Position numbers and translations under genes: made by a program. Positions 1-9,596 of a stretch of 64,000 nucleotides of DNA are shown here, in pieces. This DNA comes from Chryseobacterium takakiae (GTDB lineage: Bacteria; Bacteroidota; Bacteroidia; Flavobacteriales; Weeksellaceae): positions 124,001 through 188,000 of the forward strand of contig NZ_FQVO01000010.1 of assembly GCF_900129385.1 (NCBI RefSeq), given 5' to 3'. Below the pieces are notes generated by a model. That model worked only from the letters and a program-made list of their open reading frames with translations. It was not told where the DNA came from and searched no databases. Numbering within the stretch: the first letter of the stretch is position 1; every line of letters begins with the position of its first letter.

Positions 1-29
1 GTTTCGGCGAAATTTCATTTCGCCGAAAC
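1..29 (-). terminator. Perfect inverted repeat after adhP
   Basis: A 13-bp perfect stem (1-13 with 17-29) and a 3-base loop lie just past the alcohol dehydrogenase stop codon. It probably ends that transcript. It sits on the window edge, so the downstream tail cannot be seen. Confidence 0.6.
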
Positions 30-46
30 CCTATAATCCGTTTTCA

Positions 47-1084
47 TCAATTTGAATTTCCGGCAATATCAAGAACGATTCTTCCCTCAATCTGCCCTTT
101 TTTCATTTTATCAAATACCTCATTAATGTCTTCTAATTTTGCAGGAGTCACCGTTGCCTTTACCAGTCCTTCATTAGCAATATCAAGCGCTTCCTGAAGG
201 TCTTTCCGTGTGCCGACGATGGAACCTCTCACGGTAATTCTTTTGAGAACCGTTTCAAAGATCGGAAGCTCAAATGATCCGGGCGGAAGCCCGTTCAGCG
301 CAATGGTACCTTTTCTTCTTAATACATCAATCCCCTGTTTGAAAGCGATCGGCGAAACGGCAGTAATCAATGCGCCATGCATCCCACCAACTTCCTTATG
401 CAGATATGCTCCCGGATCTGTGTTTCTGGCGTTGACTACCAGATCCGCTCCCAATTTTTTTGCCAATTCCAGTTTATCATCCGCCACATCAATAGCAGCT
501 ACATGCATTCCCATTGCTTTAGCATATTGGACAGCTACATGCCCCAATCCCCCGATTCCGGAAATAGCAACCCATTCTCCGGGTTTCGTTTCCGTTTCTT
601 TTAACCCTTTATACACGGTAACTCCGGCACAAAGAATCGGCGCAATTTCTAAAAAGTTGACATCACTTTTCAGGTGTCCCACATATCTTGAATCTGCAAT
701 GACATATTCTGCAAAGCCTCCATCAACACTATATCCGCCATTTTTCTGCGCTTCACAAAGAGTTTCCCATCCTGTAATGCAATAATCGCAGCATCCGCAT
801 GCGGAATACAGCCAGGGAACACCTACGGCATCTCCTTCTTTGACGTAAGCTTCAGGGCCGCAGGCTACGACAATTCCCACTCCTTCATGTCCGGGAATCA
901 GAGGCATTTTGGGTTTGGCCGGCCAGTCGCCGTCAACAGCGTGAAGATCGGTATGACACACGCCACAGGCGATTACTTTTACCAACACTTCATATCTTCC
1001 AGGTTCTCTTACGGGAACTTCTTGTATTTTTAATGGTTGTCCGTAGCCTTGTACCACTGCTGCTTTCATTATTTTTGGTATCAT
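47..1084 (-). CDS. adhP: Zinc-dependent alcohol dehydrogenase AdhP
   Basis: Medium-chain dehydrogenase that interconverts alcohols and aldehydes with NAD. Visible features are the catalytic zinc segment CGVCHTDLH near residue 40, GHEGVGIV near 65, the structural zinc cysteines in CGCCDYC near 96-102, and the Rossmann motif [17 protein letters not shown] near residue 174. Its 345 residues are normal for the family. An in-frame ATG five codons later (position 1069) gives the more usual start [10 protein letters not shown]. The aldehyde dehydrogenase lies upstream on the same strand, so the pair could oxidise an alcohol to an acid, although about 530 bp of repeat-like sequence separates them. 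Confidence 0.93.
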   Translation of the reverse strand: MIPKIMKAAVVQGYGQPLKIQEVPVREPGRYEVLVKVIACGVCHTDLHAVDGDWPAKPKMPLIPGHEGVGIVVACGPEAYVKEGDAVGVPWLYSACGCCDYCITGWETLCEAQKNGGYSVDGGFAEYVIADSRYVGHLKSDVNFLEIAPILCAGVTVYKGLKETETKPGEWVAISGIGGLGHVAVQYAKAMGMHVAAIDVADDKLELAKKLGADLVVNARNTDPGAYLHKEVGGMHGALITAVSPIAFKQGIDVLRRKGTIALNGLPPGSFELPIFETVLKRITVRGSIVGTRKDLQEALDIANEGLVKATVTPAKLEDINEVFDKMKKGQIEGRIVLDIAGNSN

Positions 1085-1114
1085 ATTCTGAGTTTTGAAT
1101 TAGTTTTTATTTTT

Positions 1115-1470
1115 TATTGGAAAATTGTTGTAATCTTCATGGAAAGGTTATTCTGGTATTTATAATGAAATGTTGTTTTTATTTTCCGCGGATTTCGCAG
1201 ATTATTATTCTTATTCTAAAGTCTCGCACAAAGATTTATCGTAAAATTAAAAGACAAAAAATTATTAGTAAAGCTTGGTCTGCTTCAAATTCTGTTCAAA
1301 TGAATTTATCTGTGTAATTCGTGAAATCCTTTTGTTGTCGTGTATATTTTATTTTTTCCACAGATTTCACAGATTTTCACGGATCATTATGTTTATTAAA
1401 AAGAGTTCCGCACACATTTGCACTATGTATTTTGACCATCTGAATCTCTGCCATCATCAATGCAGCATTG
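1115..1470. repeat. Decayed CACAGATT-type intergenic repeat
   Basis: The spacer between adhP and the aldehyde dehydrogenase carries diverged copies of a CACAGATT/CGCAGATT word (around 1185-1205 and 1359-1383) and an inverted relative (around 1305-1330). Short open frames here have no family features and are read as chance. This is the kind of non-coding repeat often seen in Chryseobacterium spacers. Confidence 0.45.
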
Positions 1471-1605
1471 TCGCGTGAGGGATAGGAAGGGCGGCGAGGA
1501 ACGAGCCGGTGCGGAGCGAAGCGGAGCACCGAAACGAAGTGCAGCCCTGGATAGCCCGACCGTTTTGCCCCGGCTGAAGCCGGGGCAAACGGGCACGCCC
1601 TACTA
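1471..1605. repeat. GC-rich dispersed repeat with strong hairpin
   Basis: This block is far richer in GC than its surroundings. It begins GTGAGGGATAGG, contains purine-rich GAGCGAAGCGGAGC repeats, then GGATAGCCCGACC, and ends in a perfect 12-bp stem at 64-75 and 78-89 of the 1500s line (1564-1575 with 1578-1589). The GGATAG...AGCCCGACC framework resembles a known intergenic repeat type of flavobacteria. It lies just past the aldehyde dehydrogenase stop and may also end transcription. Confidence 0.55.
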
Positions 1606-1612
1606 TTTAAAA

Positions 1613-3142
1613 TTAAAAAAATCCTAATTTGTTTTTGTTGTACGAGATCAGCATATTTTTTGTCTGACGGTAATGATCCAGCATCATTTTGTGGTTTTCC
1701 CTTCCGATTCCGGATTGTTTGTAGCCTCCAAAAGGTGCTCCTGCGGGATAAGAATGATACTGGTTTACCCAGACTCTTCCTGCCTGAATTTGTCGCGGAA
1801 CAGTATACAGCTGATGCGCATCTCTCGTCCAGACTCCTGCTCCCAGTCCGTAAATGGTATCATTGGCAATTTTAACAGCTTCCTCTTCATTTTTAAAGGT
1901 GGTAAAAGCCAACACTGGCCCAAAAATTTCTTCCTGGAAAATTCTCATCCTGTTATTGCCTTTAAAAATTGTAGGCTGAATATAATAACCTTCTTCAAGT
2001 CCTTCTCCAACATTGTTGACATCACCACCAACGAGCACTTCCGCACCTTCTTCTTTTCCAAGTTTGATATAGGAAAGAATTTTATCTTTCTGGATTTGTG
2101 AAGCCTGGGCTCCCATCATGACCGTTTTATCCAGCGGATTCCCAACCTTAATCGCTTTTACTCTTTCAATTACTTTGGCGATGAAAGCATCCGCAATATC
2201 TTCCTGAACAAGCAATCTTGACGGACACGTACAAATTTCACCCTGGTTCAGTGCAAAAAGAACCGCTCCTTCAATGGCTTTATCCAGGAACTCATCATCC
2301 GCATCCATGACAGAACTGAAGAAAACGTTTGGTGATTTCCCTCCTAATTCCAATGTTACCGGAATGATGTTTTCCGTTGCATACTGCATTACCAGACGGC
2401 CCGTTGCAGTAGATCCGGTAAATGCGGCTTTAGAAACTTTCGGATTGGTAACCAATGCTCTTCCCAATTCTGCCCCAAATCCGTTAACGATATTTACAAC
2501 ACCCGGAGGCAGCAGATCTCCTATAATTTCCATTAAGACCATAATTGAAATCGGGGTACTTTCTGCGGGTTTTAATACGACACAGTTTCCTGCTGCTAAG
2601 GCAGGAGCCAATTTCCAGACCGCCATCAAAATCGGAAAATTCCACGGAATGATCTGTGCAATAACACCCAGTGGTTCGTGAACGATGAGGGAAACGGTGT
2701 CTTTGTCCAATTCATTATGGAAACCTTCTTCCGCCCTGATCACTGAAGCAAAATATCTGAAATGATCGATTGCTAAAGGAATATCCGCAGCCAGTGTTTC
2801 TCTTACCGCCTTACCGTTGTCAATGGTTTCAACGGTTGCGATGTATTCCAGATTCTGCTCTATCCTGTCGGCTATTTTATTTAGAATAACACTTCTATCT
2901 GTGGAAGAGGTATCTTTCCAGGTCTGGAAGGCTTTTTCAGCAGCATTAACAGCCAACTCCAAATCTTCTTTTGAGGAATGGGCAGCCTGTGTAAACTTTT
3001 TACCGTCTACCGGTGATACAACATCGAAATATTCTCCGTTTACGGGTGCCGTGAACTGACCATTGATATAATTATCATATCTGTTTTTGAATTCAGGCCA
3101 CTGCAATAATGTGTCTGATTGTTGTTGTGTTGTAGTGTTCAT
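1613..3142 (-). CDS. Aldehyde dehydrogenase (AcoD/ExaC type)
   Basis: NAD(P)-dependent oxidation of aldehydes, probably acetaldehyde-like, to acids. The catalytic glutamate lies in [14 protein letters not shown] and the catalytic cysteine in [11 protein letters not shown], the form seen in AcoD/ExaC enzymes. The start [10 protein letters not shown] at 3142 gives 509 residues, the usual length. A longer frame to 3238 would add 32 residues unlike the family and would run into the regulatory spacer. An AraC-type regulator is transcribed divergently, and a 21-bp-spaced direct repeat lies between them, so regulator-controlled induction by substrate is likely. Confidence 0.94.
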   Translation of the reverse strand: MNTTTQQQSDTLLQWPEFKNRYDNYINGQFTAPVNGEYFDVVSPVDGKKFTQAAHSSKEDLELAVNAAEKAFQTWKDTSSTDRSVILNKIADRIEQNLEYIATVETIDNGKAVRETLAADIPLAIDHFRYFASVIRAEEGFHNELDKDTVSLIVHEPLGVIAQIIPWNFPILMAVWKLAPALAAGNCVVLKPAESTPISIMVLMEIIGDLLPPGVVNIVNGFGAELGRALVTNPKVSKAAFTGSTATGRLVMQYATENIIPVTLELGGKSPNVFFSSVMDADDEFLDKAIEGAVLFALNQGEICTCPSRLLVQEDIADAFIAKVIERVKAIKVGNPLDKTVMMGAQASQIQKDKILSYIKLGKEEGAEVLVGGDVNNVGEGLEEGYYIQPTIFKGNNRMRIFQEEIFGPVLAFTTFKNEEEAVKIANDTIYGLGAGVWTRDAHQLYTVPRQIQAGRVWVNQYHSYPAGAPFGGYKQSGIGRENHKMMLDHYRQTKNMLISYNKNKLGFF

Positions 3143-3207
3143 ATTTGTACAATTTTTAATTTTTCTTAATAGCCAAATTACATCTACATTGAAGATTTGA
3201 ATAGCAT

Positions 3208-3239
3208 AATCGTACAAAAAAGCTTCAAAATCGTGCAAA
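3208..3239. promoter_or_regulatory. Candidate AraC-type operator (direct repeat)
   Basis: AATCGTACAAA (3208-3218) and AATCGTGCAAA (3229-3239) differ at one base. Their starts are 21 bp apart, two helical turns, which is the usual half-site arrangement for AraC-family proteins. The site lies between the AraC gene and the aldehyde dehydrogenase, about 30 bp upstream of a weak -7-like GTAATTTG (3174-3181, minus strand). Binding is inferred. Confidence 0.55.
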
Positions 3240-3287
3240 CGATAATTTTACCATTTCGTTAACACTCAACAAGTACCATAATTTTCT

Positions 3288-3295
3288 TATATTTG
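3288..3295 (+). promoter_or_regulatory. -7 element of AraC regulator promoter
   Basis: TATATTTG matches the Bacteroidota TAnnTTTG element about 31 bp before the AraC start codon. No TTTG is found at the expected -33 distance, so the promoter may be weak or activator-dependent. Confidence 0.45.
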
Positions 3296-3326
3296 AGTTA
3301 CGCTGAAACATAAAAAAGGTTTAGAA

Positions 3327-4250
3327 ATGAATGATCATAAATTTTTATTGAAAACCCCAGAGCTGAAGAAAGAAAACCAGCTTTTAAGCATGGTTGAAAA
3401 TCAAACGAAATTCAATCTAAACAATTGCGAGTTCAGCATTTATGAAACACACAGGGCTGCTTTTGATGTAAAACTGCATTTTGAAACCATCGCCTTTACC
3501 GCCATGCTTCGCGGGAAAAAGCATATGAAGCTCGACAATAAGACCAATTATTTTGATTATTATCCAGGAGAGAGTGTTCTGGTGGCTCCGGGAGAAACCA
3601 TGATCATCGATTTTCCGGAAGCGGATGAAACGCCTTCCCAATGCATTTCCCTGAGCCTGAATCCTGAGTTTATAGAAAACTCATTGAATCATCTTAATTA
3701 TCACCTTCCGAAAGTTGACGAAACTTCCCAATGGAATATTGAATTGGACGAATATTTTCTTTTCAACAATCAATCTCTGGCTTCAGCGACGAACAACATT
3801 ATGAGGATTGCGATGGACGATAATTCGCAGAAAGATATTATGGCCGATTTTGCGCTAAAAGAACTTCTGATCCGGCTAATGCAGACCCAGGCAAGAAGCA
3901 TGGTGGAGAAAAATATTGTAAAAAATAAATCCAGAATCGGTTTTGCGGTAGATTATATCCGGAAAAATCTTCATCAGAAGCTTTCTATCGAGAGTATTGC
4001 GAAAATCGCGTACGTGAGCAAATCAAATTTCTTCAAAATGTTTAAGGATGAGCTGGGAACTTCCCCGAATGAATTTATTCTCCGGGAAAGAATCAGCAAA
4101 GCAAAAGAGCTGCTGAAAAGCAGGAACAGCATTAAAGAAACTGCTTTTCAGACCGGGTTTTCGGATACCAATTATTTTACACGGGTTTTTAAGCAGCTTG
4201 TAGGTGTTACGCCAAAGAATTATCAGGATAAAAATACTTTCTTGGATTAA
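3327..4250 (+). CDS. AraC-family transcriptional regulator
   Basis: A 307-residue regulator. The N-terminal part (about residues 25-190) resembles the cupin-like effector domain of AraC_N-type proteins. The last 100 residues contain the double helix-turn-helix: LSIESIAKIAYVSKSNFFKM, then IKETAFQTGFSDTNYFTRVF and the family ending GVTPKNYQD. It diverges from the aldehyde dehydrogenase and is the obvious candidate to control that gene and perhaps adhP. The effector is unknown. The next gene converges on it with an 11-bp gap. Confidence 0.9.
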   Translation: MNDHKFLLKTPELKKENQLLSMVENQTKFNLNNCEFSIYETHRAAFDVKLHFETIAFTAMLRGKKHMKLDNKTNYFDYYPGESVLVAPGETMIIDFPEADETPSQCISLSLNPEFIENSLNHLNYHLPKVDETSQWNIELDEYFLFNNQSLASATNNIMRIAMDDNSQKDIMADFALKELLIRLMQTQARSMVEKNIVKNKSRIGFAVDYIRKNLHQKLSIESIAKIAYVSKSNFFKMFKDELGTSPNEFILRERISKAKELLKSRNSIKETAFQTGFSDTNYFTRVFKQLVGVTPKNYQDKNTFLD

Positions 4251-4261
4251 CTTCCTTAGCG

Positions 4262-4528
4262 TCATTTATTATCTTCGTAACATGAAAGCTGATAAATATA
4301 TGTATCAAAATCCGGATTAATTTCTTCTGTTAAAAAAGGAGATATTTTCTTTAATTGATCTTCGCTAAGAAAATAACAATCGTATATTTCATCCGTATAG
4401 TCATCATCATTTAAAACCAGATCATCCAAGGTTGCTAAAATCTTTTCCGAACTGATATTTAAAAGATATTCTTTAACAAGGCAATCATCTTCTTTCCTAA
4501 ATTCTTCTATAACTCTAACTAATTTCAT
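4262..4528 (-). CDS. Small acidic hypothetical protein
   Basis: An 88-residue acidic soluble protein with no signal peptide or membrane segment. The middle is rich in Asp (VLNDDDYTDEIYDCYFLS) and the C-terminus reads DFDTYIYQLSCYEDN. I do not recognise a domain. It looks like the small stand-alone immunity-like or hypothetical proteins scattered in flavobacteria, but no toxin partner is adjacent. It converges with the AraC gene and is separated from the HMG-CoA synthase-like gene by a terminator. Confidence 0.7.
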   Translation of the reverse strand: MKLVRVIEEFRKEDDCLVKEYLLNISSEKILATLDDLVLNDDDYTDEIYDCYFLSEDQLKKISPFLTEEINPDFDTYIYQLSCYEDNK

Positions 4529-4537
4529 ATTAATTAA

Positions 4538-4565
4538 AAAAACACCCTAAAGATAGAGTGTTTTT
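4538..4565 (-). terminator. Terminator after HMG-CoA synthase-like gene
   Basis: Stem 4538-4548 with 4555-4565, one mismatch, followed on the minus strand by a run of T. It lies just past the stop codon at 4572. Confidence 0.65.
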
Positions 4566-4571
4566 ATTAAA

Positions 4572-5900
4572 TTATTTCTGATAATGATAATACCTCGCTC
4601 CTTTTAAGACCGGGTTTTCCAATTCCACATATTTTAATCCGAACCCTTTGTAATTTTCATTAACAGAAGTTTCCAGCTGCTTTCTGTGAAGCTTTTCATA
4701 GGTTTCAAAATTGATGGCTGTTCTGCTTTTTAATTCTTCAAATACATTCCATTTTGAAACCACGTTTTTCCAGTTCTCTGAAACTTTCCCTGCAAAAACT
4801 TTTGATTTTGAACCGCTTCCGTATCCTAAAAACCCAATTTCCTTTCCGGTTAATTCTTCATTTTCATTAAAAGAAGTCTGCAATACAGAAAGCATTGCCA
4901 TAAAAATAGATGCCGTGTATATGTTTCCGATTTCTGAGGAAGCACGCTGCGATTTTTCAATTTTATCATTAATAAACTGAATATAGGCTTCTGATTTTGC
5001 GACTGCTTTTTGCTCTTCAGGCGTTTCGTAGGACAATCCGTTTTCCAGACTGTAAATTTCCGTGAATACTCTTTTACTGTGAAATGCATACGGAAGATGG
5101 AAAATCAGATATTTCCAGCTTTCATACGGTTTATTTTTCCCGGTAATTTCTTTATAATGGTTGTACGCTTCCCTGATTCTATCCTGATAACACTGATTGG
5201 AATATTGCCCGTCGAAAACCGGTTCATCCGTAAAAATTTCAATTTTTTCCGGGAAATTTCCGGGAGCATTATTCAGATTTTCTTTTTTAAAATGACGTCT
5301 TGGTTTGAAGAAATCAAAGACAGATTCTGTAGCAACACCCCAGTTGTTTTCAATTTCAATAAGATCCGGTTTTGAAGAAACCAAAACAGCAACAGCTCCA
5401 CCACCCTGCGTATACTCACCGGAAGAGGCAAGCTCATATTTTGCATAATCACTTGCGATGACAATGGCTTTTTTATCCGGATTTACTCTTACAAAATCCA
5501 GAGAATTGTGAAGAGCGTCCACTGCACCGATACAGGCGAAAGTGAGATCTACCACATCACAGTTTCTGAAACAGCGTTCTCCGAATTGTTCTTCCAATAC
5601 TTTTTCTACCATCTGCATTGCGTACGAAGCTGTTGGCTTTGCTGCATCGAGCGCACTTTCTGTTCCCAGATAAATCCTTGCAATTTCCTTTGGGTTAATA
5701 TGGTAATCTTTAATCAATTTCAACAACGCTTCCGCAGCAAATGTTGCCGCATCTTCATGAACATCGGGAAACCCCATTTTGTGTAAACCCAGTCCTTTTT
5801 CAAGCTTTGCAGGTTCAATTCCTCTTCTTTCTGCTAAATCCTTAATTTCCAAATATAATGAAGGCACATGGTAACTTGCCGCCTCGATTCCAAAAGTCAT
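4572..5900 (-). CDS. Hydroxymethylglutaryl-CoA synthase family protein
   Basis: Thiolase-fold enzyme, most likely condensing acetoacetyl-CoA with acetyl-CoA to HMG-CoA for the mevalonate pathway. The nucleophilic cysteine is in FACIGAVDAL (near residue 115) and the catalytic histidine in IFHLPYAFHSKRVF (near 268). GFLGYGSGSKSKVF near residue 370 fits the C-terminal CoA-binding half. Its 442 residues match the Bacteroidota branch. No other mevalonate gene is nearby, so the exact substrate is inferred from family membership. It is transcribed alone, with terminators on both sides. Confidence 0.88.
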   Translation of the reverse strand: MTFGIEAASYHVPSLYLEIKDLAERRGIEPAKLEKGLGLHKMGFPDVHEDAATFAAEALLKLIKDYHINPKEIARIYLGTESALDAAKPTASYAMQMVEKVLEEQFGERCFRNCDVVDLTFACIGAVDALHNSLDFVRVNPDKKAIVIASDYAKYELASSGEYTQGGGAVAVLVSSKPDLIEIENNWGVATESVFDFFKPRRHFKKENLNNAPGNFPEKIEIFTDEPVFDGQYSNQCYQDRIREAYNHYKEITGKNKPYESWKYLIFHLPYAFHSKRVFTEIYSLENGLSYETPEEQKAVAKSEAYIQFINDKIEKSQRASSEIGNIYTASIFMAMLSVLQTSFNENEELTGKEIGFLGYGSGSKSKVFAGKVSENWKNVVSKWNVFEELKSRTAINFETYEKLHRKQLETSVNENYKGFGLKYVELENPVLKGARYYHYQK

Positions 5901-5989
5901 ATTTTTTTAATTTTATACGAATTTAAAAAATGTAAACGTTTAATCAATTATGATTTTCACGAAATTTTGTCAGGCTTAAGTATATAATT

Positions 5990-6016
5990 AAAAAAAGACA
6001 CCCCTAAGAGATGTCT
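5990..6016 (-). terminator. Terminator after T9SS cargo gene
   Basis: AGACATC pairs with GGTGTCT on the minus strand (5996-6016), one G-U pair, followed by seven T. It lies about 50 bp past the stop codon at 6065. Confidence 0.6.
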
Positions 6017-6064
6017 AACGTAAAGTTATTGATATTTAATATTTTTTAAGTAATGAAAGATCAA

Positions 6065-6904
6065 TTAGTTTTTGATGATTTTAGATGACTCCGTTCCGCT
6101 TGCGGTTTTACCTGAAATAATATATACTCCGTTATCAAGAGCTGACACATCAATATCCCCCTGCTCAGCATTTACTTTATGTGTCTGAACTTTTTTTCCG
6201 GTTGCATCATAAACAGCCATTTCATTTACTTTATCCTTTGCACGATAATGTAAGACACCATTAACCGGATTCGGATAATAACTAATCGATGATTTTGGGG
6301 AAGCCTTTACCTCATTCACTCCTAAAACATCATTGGTAATCGTAAAATTATCAATCAATGTAGAATATCCCTGTGCGTTTTCACATTCTATGGCAACCTG
6401 ATAAAGATTGGGGGGCAGATTGACATTTGCGAAATTGTACCATGAATTAAAAGGCGGCTGAAAGCCCATCACCATATTCCATGGATCGGAAGCTGACATT
6501 CGATAGTAAATTCTTACCCAATTCGCATTGGCTCCCTGCTGTGGATTGATAAGATAAAAGCTTAGTCTGGGCGCAGTGAGAACCGAACTGTTCAGCGGTG
6601 GAGTTACGAGTTTTGTTTTGTCCGCACTTGAAGAATTTGCCGGAAAGTTGGCAAATTTTGTTCCTCCAAAAGCGGTTATCCCGTTACTCCCCGTGGTTGC
6701 AGAAGATGCGAATGTCCAGGACATATTGTTGGTTTCATAAACCTGTGTCCAGCCTGATCTGCTAGGAGAATCATCTTCAAAAGTTTCCGTCCAGGGGAAT
6801 GTTGAAATTTGAGCATGAAGCCCAATGGCAGAAAAAATGATTAAGGCCGAAAATACATATCGGTTTTTAATTTTTCCAGAAAATAGATTTGTTTTCATTA
6901 GCAA
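6065..6904 (-). CDS. T9SS-exported choice-of-anchor J-like protein
   Basis: A 279-residue secreted protein. The N-terminus is a signal peptide ending near GLHAQ. The next segment, starting FPWTETFEDDSPSRSGWTQ, is a jelly-roll domain of the choice-of-anchor J type (about residues 35-185). The tail from YYPNPVNGVLHY to the end is a type A T9SS sorting domain, with GVYIISG and a basic end, so it should cross the outer membrane through T9SS. Ligand or enzyme activity cannot be read from the sequence. ATG at residue 3 is an alternative start. Confidence 0.88.
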   Translation of the reverse strand: MLMKTNLFSGKIKNRYVFSALIIFSAIGLHAQISTFPWTETFEDDSPSRSGWTQVYETNNMSWTFASSATTGSNGITAFGGTKFANFPANSSSADKTKLVTPPLNSSVLTAPRLSFYLINPQQGANANWVRIYYRMSASDPWNMVMGFQPPFNSWYNFANVNLPPNLYQVAIECENAQGYSTLIDNFTITNDVLGVNEVKASPKSSISYYPNPVNGVLHYRAKDKVNEMAVYDATGKKVQTHKVNAEQGDIDVSALDNGVYIISGKTASGTESSKIIKN

Positions 6905-7012
6905 TTATTTTAATGTTAATTCAATAACAAAATTATAATATTAAAACGAATAAATCAATAATATTTCTATTTTAACATATTAAATTTAATAAAAATCGTT
7001 TAACCATTAAAA

Positions 7013-7039
7013 ATAACCGCTATTTAAAATAGCGGTTAT
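7013..7039 (-). terminator. Terminator after M1 aminopeptidase operon
   Basis: Near-perfect palindrome (7013-7025 with 7027-7039) followed on the minus strand by T-rich sequence, 35 bp past the aminopeptidase stop codon. Confidence 0.7.
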
Positions 7040-7073
7040 CATATTTTTAACACTATAGAATTTTGCTAAAGAA

Positions 7074-9584
7074 TTATTTAAAATCTTCAATCGATTTATT
7101 AAGTAAATCGATCTGTTTATTAATGCTTGCGGCGCTTTGAGGATTCTGTTTTAAAAGCTCCATTTTTTTATTCAGACCATCCTTCAGCATCTGGCTTATC
7201 ATCATTTTTACCTGCGGATTTTCTCCGATCTGCCCTTTTGCCTGACCAAGAATTTTGGTGATGCTTTCTGTAGCTTTTACATTGTCTGAGGTCATGATCC
7301 AGTTGAATCCTTCTTCCGCAGATTTCCCCAGCTCAGGATTCTGGAATTTGATAAAAGGATAAAATGCAGCAAACTGTGCGATATTGGCCATTTGGGACGA
7401 AACTTTATTCTTCACAATAATTGGAAGCATTTGTGCGGCCAGCGTTTCTGAAGCTCCTTCCAGATCAATTTTATCGGCATATGCTGCGGCTTTTGACGGA
7501 TCAATGGCGACAATAGCGCCTACTGAACTTCCTTTTACGGCATTGGAGACAGCATTAATTCCTTTTTCAAAAATTGGCATGTACTTTTTATCCTTTGTTT
7601 TTGCCAGTGCTGAAATAGCTGCCGCCTGCACCAGTGTTTTAGGATCATTGGATGCCAGTTTTTCTACATCTGATCCTAAAGCTTTCAGCTGATCCGCATT
7701 CGAAAGATCCATCAGCTGCAACGCTTTTATTCTTGTTCTGAAATAAGGATCTTTAATGGCTGCTGCAAGTAATTTTGTAGCTGCGGGATTTTTTCCTGCC
7801 TGATCTTTAATTCCGTTTAGAGCATTGTATCTGCTTTTGAATTCTTTTGATCCGGTAAACTGCATCAGGTACTGCTCAGGCGTTTTCGTGTCGTTAATAT
7901 CTGCCAGCAAAACGCCATCTGCATTGATATTAACAAGGTCTGCATTTTTAGTTACATCAAAATTAAAGGTATTTTTTGCTTCCGCATTTACCCAAACATT
8001 ATATCTTTTAGGTTTTCCATTTTCGTAAACATCGATAGCCAAAGGAAACTGGAACGGTTGCTCCTGAATCTGCTCAATGGTTACTGCTATTTGTTTTTTT
8101 ACCGGTTCAAAAGTGTACGAGTAATTTATTTTCGGATTTCCGCTTCCGAAATACCACTGATTGAAGAACCAATTGAGATCTTTTCCGGAAACTTTTTCGA
8201 ATGAAAGCCTCAGCTGGTGTGCTTCTGCATTCTGATATTCGTTGGTTTTAAGATAATCCTGCATTCCTGCAAAGAATGCTTCGTCGCCAAGATAGTTTCT
8301 CAGCATATGAAGAATTCCGCCCCCTTTCTGATACGTTACCAGATCGAAAACATCTTCGCGGGAAGCATAATCGAAACGTACGAGATCTTTTTTGAAATCA
8401 GTCGGATTGTGGATGTACATATTCACATCCGTCATCTGATGATAGTCTGCCTGATCTTTTCCGTATTTATATTCGTTCCATAAATACTCGGAATAATTGG
8501 CAAATGATTCGTTTACCGTAAGATTGCTCCAGCTCTCGGCTGTAACAAGATCGCCAAACCAGTGGTGGAATAATTCGTGGGCAATGGTATCTTCCCAGGT
8601 GTTTTCGTCAATTAATTGCCCGGGTTTTTGCAGAATATCGCTTCCGTGAAGGGTAGCTGTTGTATTTTCCATTGCGCCGCTGACGTAGTTTCTTCCGGAA
8701 ATCTGTGCATATTTAGCCCAAGGATAATCGTAACCTAGTTTTTTAGAGAAAAACTCAATCATTTCCGGCGTATTTCCGTAGATCTGCTTTGCATACGGCT
8801 CATATTCTTTTTCAATATAATAGTCTACAGGAATATTTTTCCATTTATCTTTTACAATGGCATATTCTCCCACACCCATGAAAAACAGGTAGGTAGAATG
8901 TCTTTTATCCATCACCCAATGGTCTGTTCTCAAGCCGTTTGATTCTTTCTGGGAATCTTTCAGGATACCGTTTGAAAGCGTAACATATTTGTCAGGAACC
9001 GTCATGTAGATTTCCTGTGTGGTCTTCTGATTAGGTTTATCAATGGTAGGAAACCATGCCGAAGAAGATTCGGTTTCACCCTGTGTCCATATCTGTGTCG
9101 GCATATCGGGATCTTTTCCTTGAGCGTTGATAAAGTACAGTCCTTTTGCGTCATTAATGGCAGCGCTTCCTTCCTGTTTCACTTCGTTGGGACGGGAAGT
9201 ATATTTAATATAAACCGTATAATCCTGGTTTTTCTGGTAGGTTTTATCTAAAGTGATTTTAAGAACATCGTCTTTATAATCGTATTTTAAAGGAGATTTT
9301 TTACCGTTGCTCTCTAAAGCCACTTCATGGATCAGCATTCCTTTGGCATCCAGCGTAAGCTGGTTGGAAGGATAAAAATAAGGCGATGCCGTGAGCCATT
9401 CTTCACCGTTCATCTGCTCTTTCTGATAGTCGAAATTTACTTTAAGTTTGGTATGTTTAAGTTCTGTTACTTTGGTATGAGTCGCTCTGTAGACTTTTTC
9501 TCTGCCGGAAGTTTCGGTTTGTGCCGCTACGTTGGTGGAAAAGAAAATTCCCAAAAGAGCGATCGATAAAATGGCTTTTTTCAT
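7074..9584 (-). CDS. M1 family metallo-aminopeptidase
   Basis: Zinc aminopeptidase of the gluzincin family, exported by an N-terminal signal peptide (cleavage near NVAAQT). The exopeptidase motif GAMEN is in YVSGAMENTT. The zinc site is HELFHH with the third ligand in NESFANY 18 residues on, the HExxHx18E pattern. The C-terminal third is helical, with HEAT-like repeats. Its 836 residues are normal for the family in Bacteroidota. It is last in a minus-strand operon after the serine hydrolase and a small DUF2683-like gene (12-bp gap), so a role in periplasmic peptide breakdown is likely. Confidence 0.94.
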   Translation of the reverse strand: MKKAILSIALLGIFFSTNVAAQTETSGREKVYRATHTKVTELKHTKLKVNFDYQKEQMNGEEWLTASPYFYPSNQLTLDAKGMLIHEVALESNGKKSPLKYDYKDDVLKITLDKTYQKNQDYTVYIKYTSRPNEVKQEGSAAINDAKGLYFINAQGKDPDMPTQIWTQGETESSSAWFPTIDKPNQKTTQEIYMTVPDKYVTLSNGILKDSQKESNGLRTDHWVMDKRHSTYLFFMGVGEYAIVKDKWKNIPVDYYIEKEYEPYAKQIYGNTPEMIEFFSKKLGYDYPWAKYAQISGRNYVSGAMENTTATLHGSDILQKPGQLIDENTWEDTIAHELFHHWFGDLVTAESWSNLTVNESFANYSEYLWNEYKYGKDQADYHQMTDVNMYIHNPTDFKKDLVRFDYASREDVFDLVTYQKGGGILHMLRNYLGDEAFFAGMQDYLKTNEYQNAEAHQLRLSFEKVSGKDLNWFFNQWYFGSGNPKINYSYTFEPVKKQIAVTIEQIQEQPFQFPLAIDVYENGKPKRYNVWVNAEAKNTFNFDVTKNADLVNINADGVLLADINDTKTPEQYLMQFTGSKEFKSRYNALNGIKDQAGKNPAATKLLAAAIKDPYFRTRIKALQLMDLSNADQLKALGSDVEKLASNDPKTLVQAAAISALAKTKDKKYMPIFEKGINAVSNAVKGSSVGAIVAIDPSKAAAYADKIDLEGASETLAAQMLPIIVKNKVSSQMANIAQFAAFYPFIKFQNPELGKSAEEGFNWIMTSDNVKATESITKILGQAKGQIGENPQVKMMISQMLKDGLNKKMELLKQNPQSAASINKQIDLLNKSIEDFK

Positions 9585-9596
9585 TATGATTAAAAA

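Noticed and set aside
210..785. A 191-codon plus-strand open frame
   Set aside because: It is the complement of adhP, whose zinc and NAD motifs are intact on the minus strand.
1117..1478. Two overlapping short frames in the adhP spacer
   Set aside because: They are made of decayed CACAGATT repeats with a biased residue make-up and no conserved features.
4262..4528. Antitoxin or immunity role for the small acidic protein
   Set aside because: No toxin gene is adjacent and the neighbour on the same strand is separated by a terminator.
5010..5375. A 121-codon plus-strand frame
   Set aside because: Antisense to the HMG-CoA synthase-like gene; composition is that of a shadow frame.
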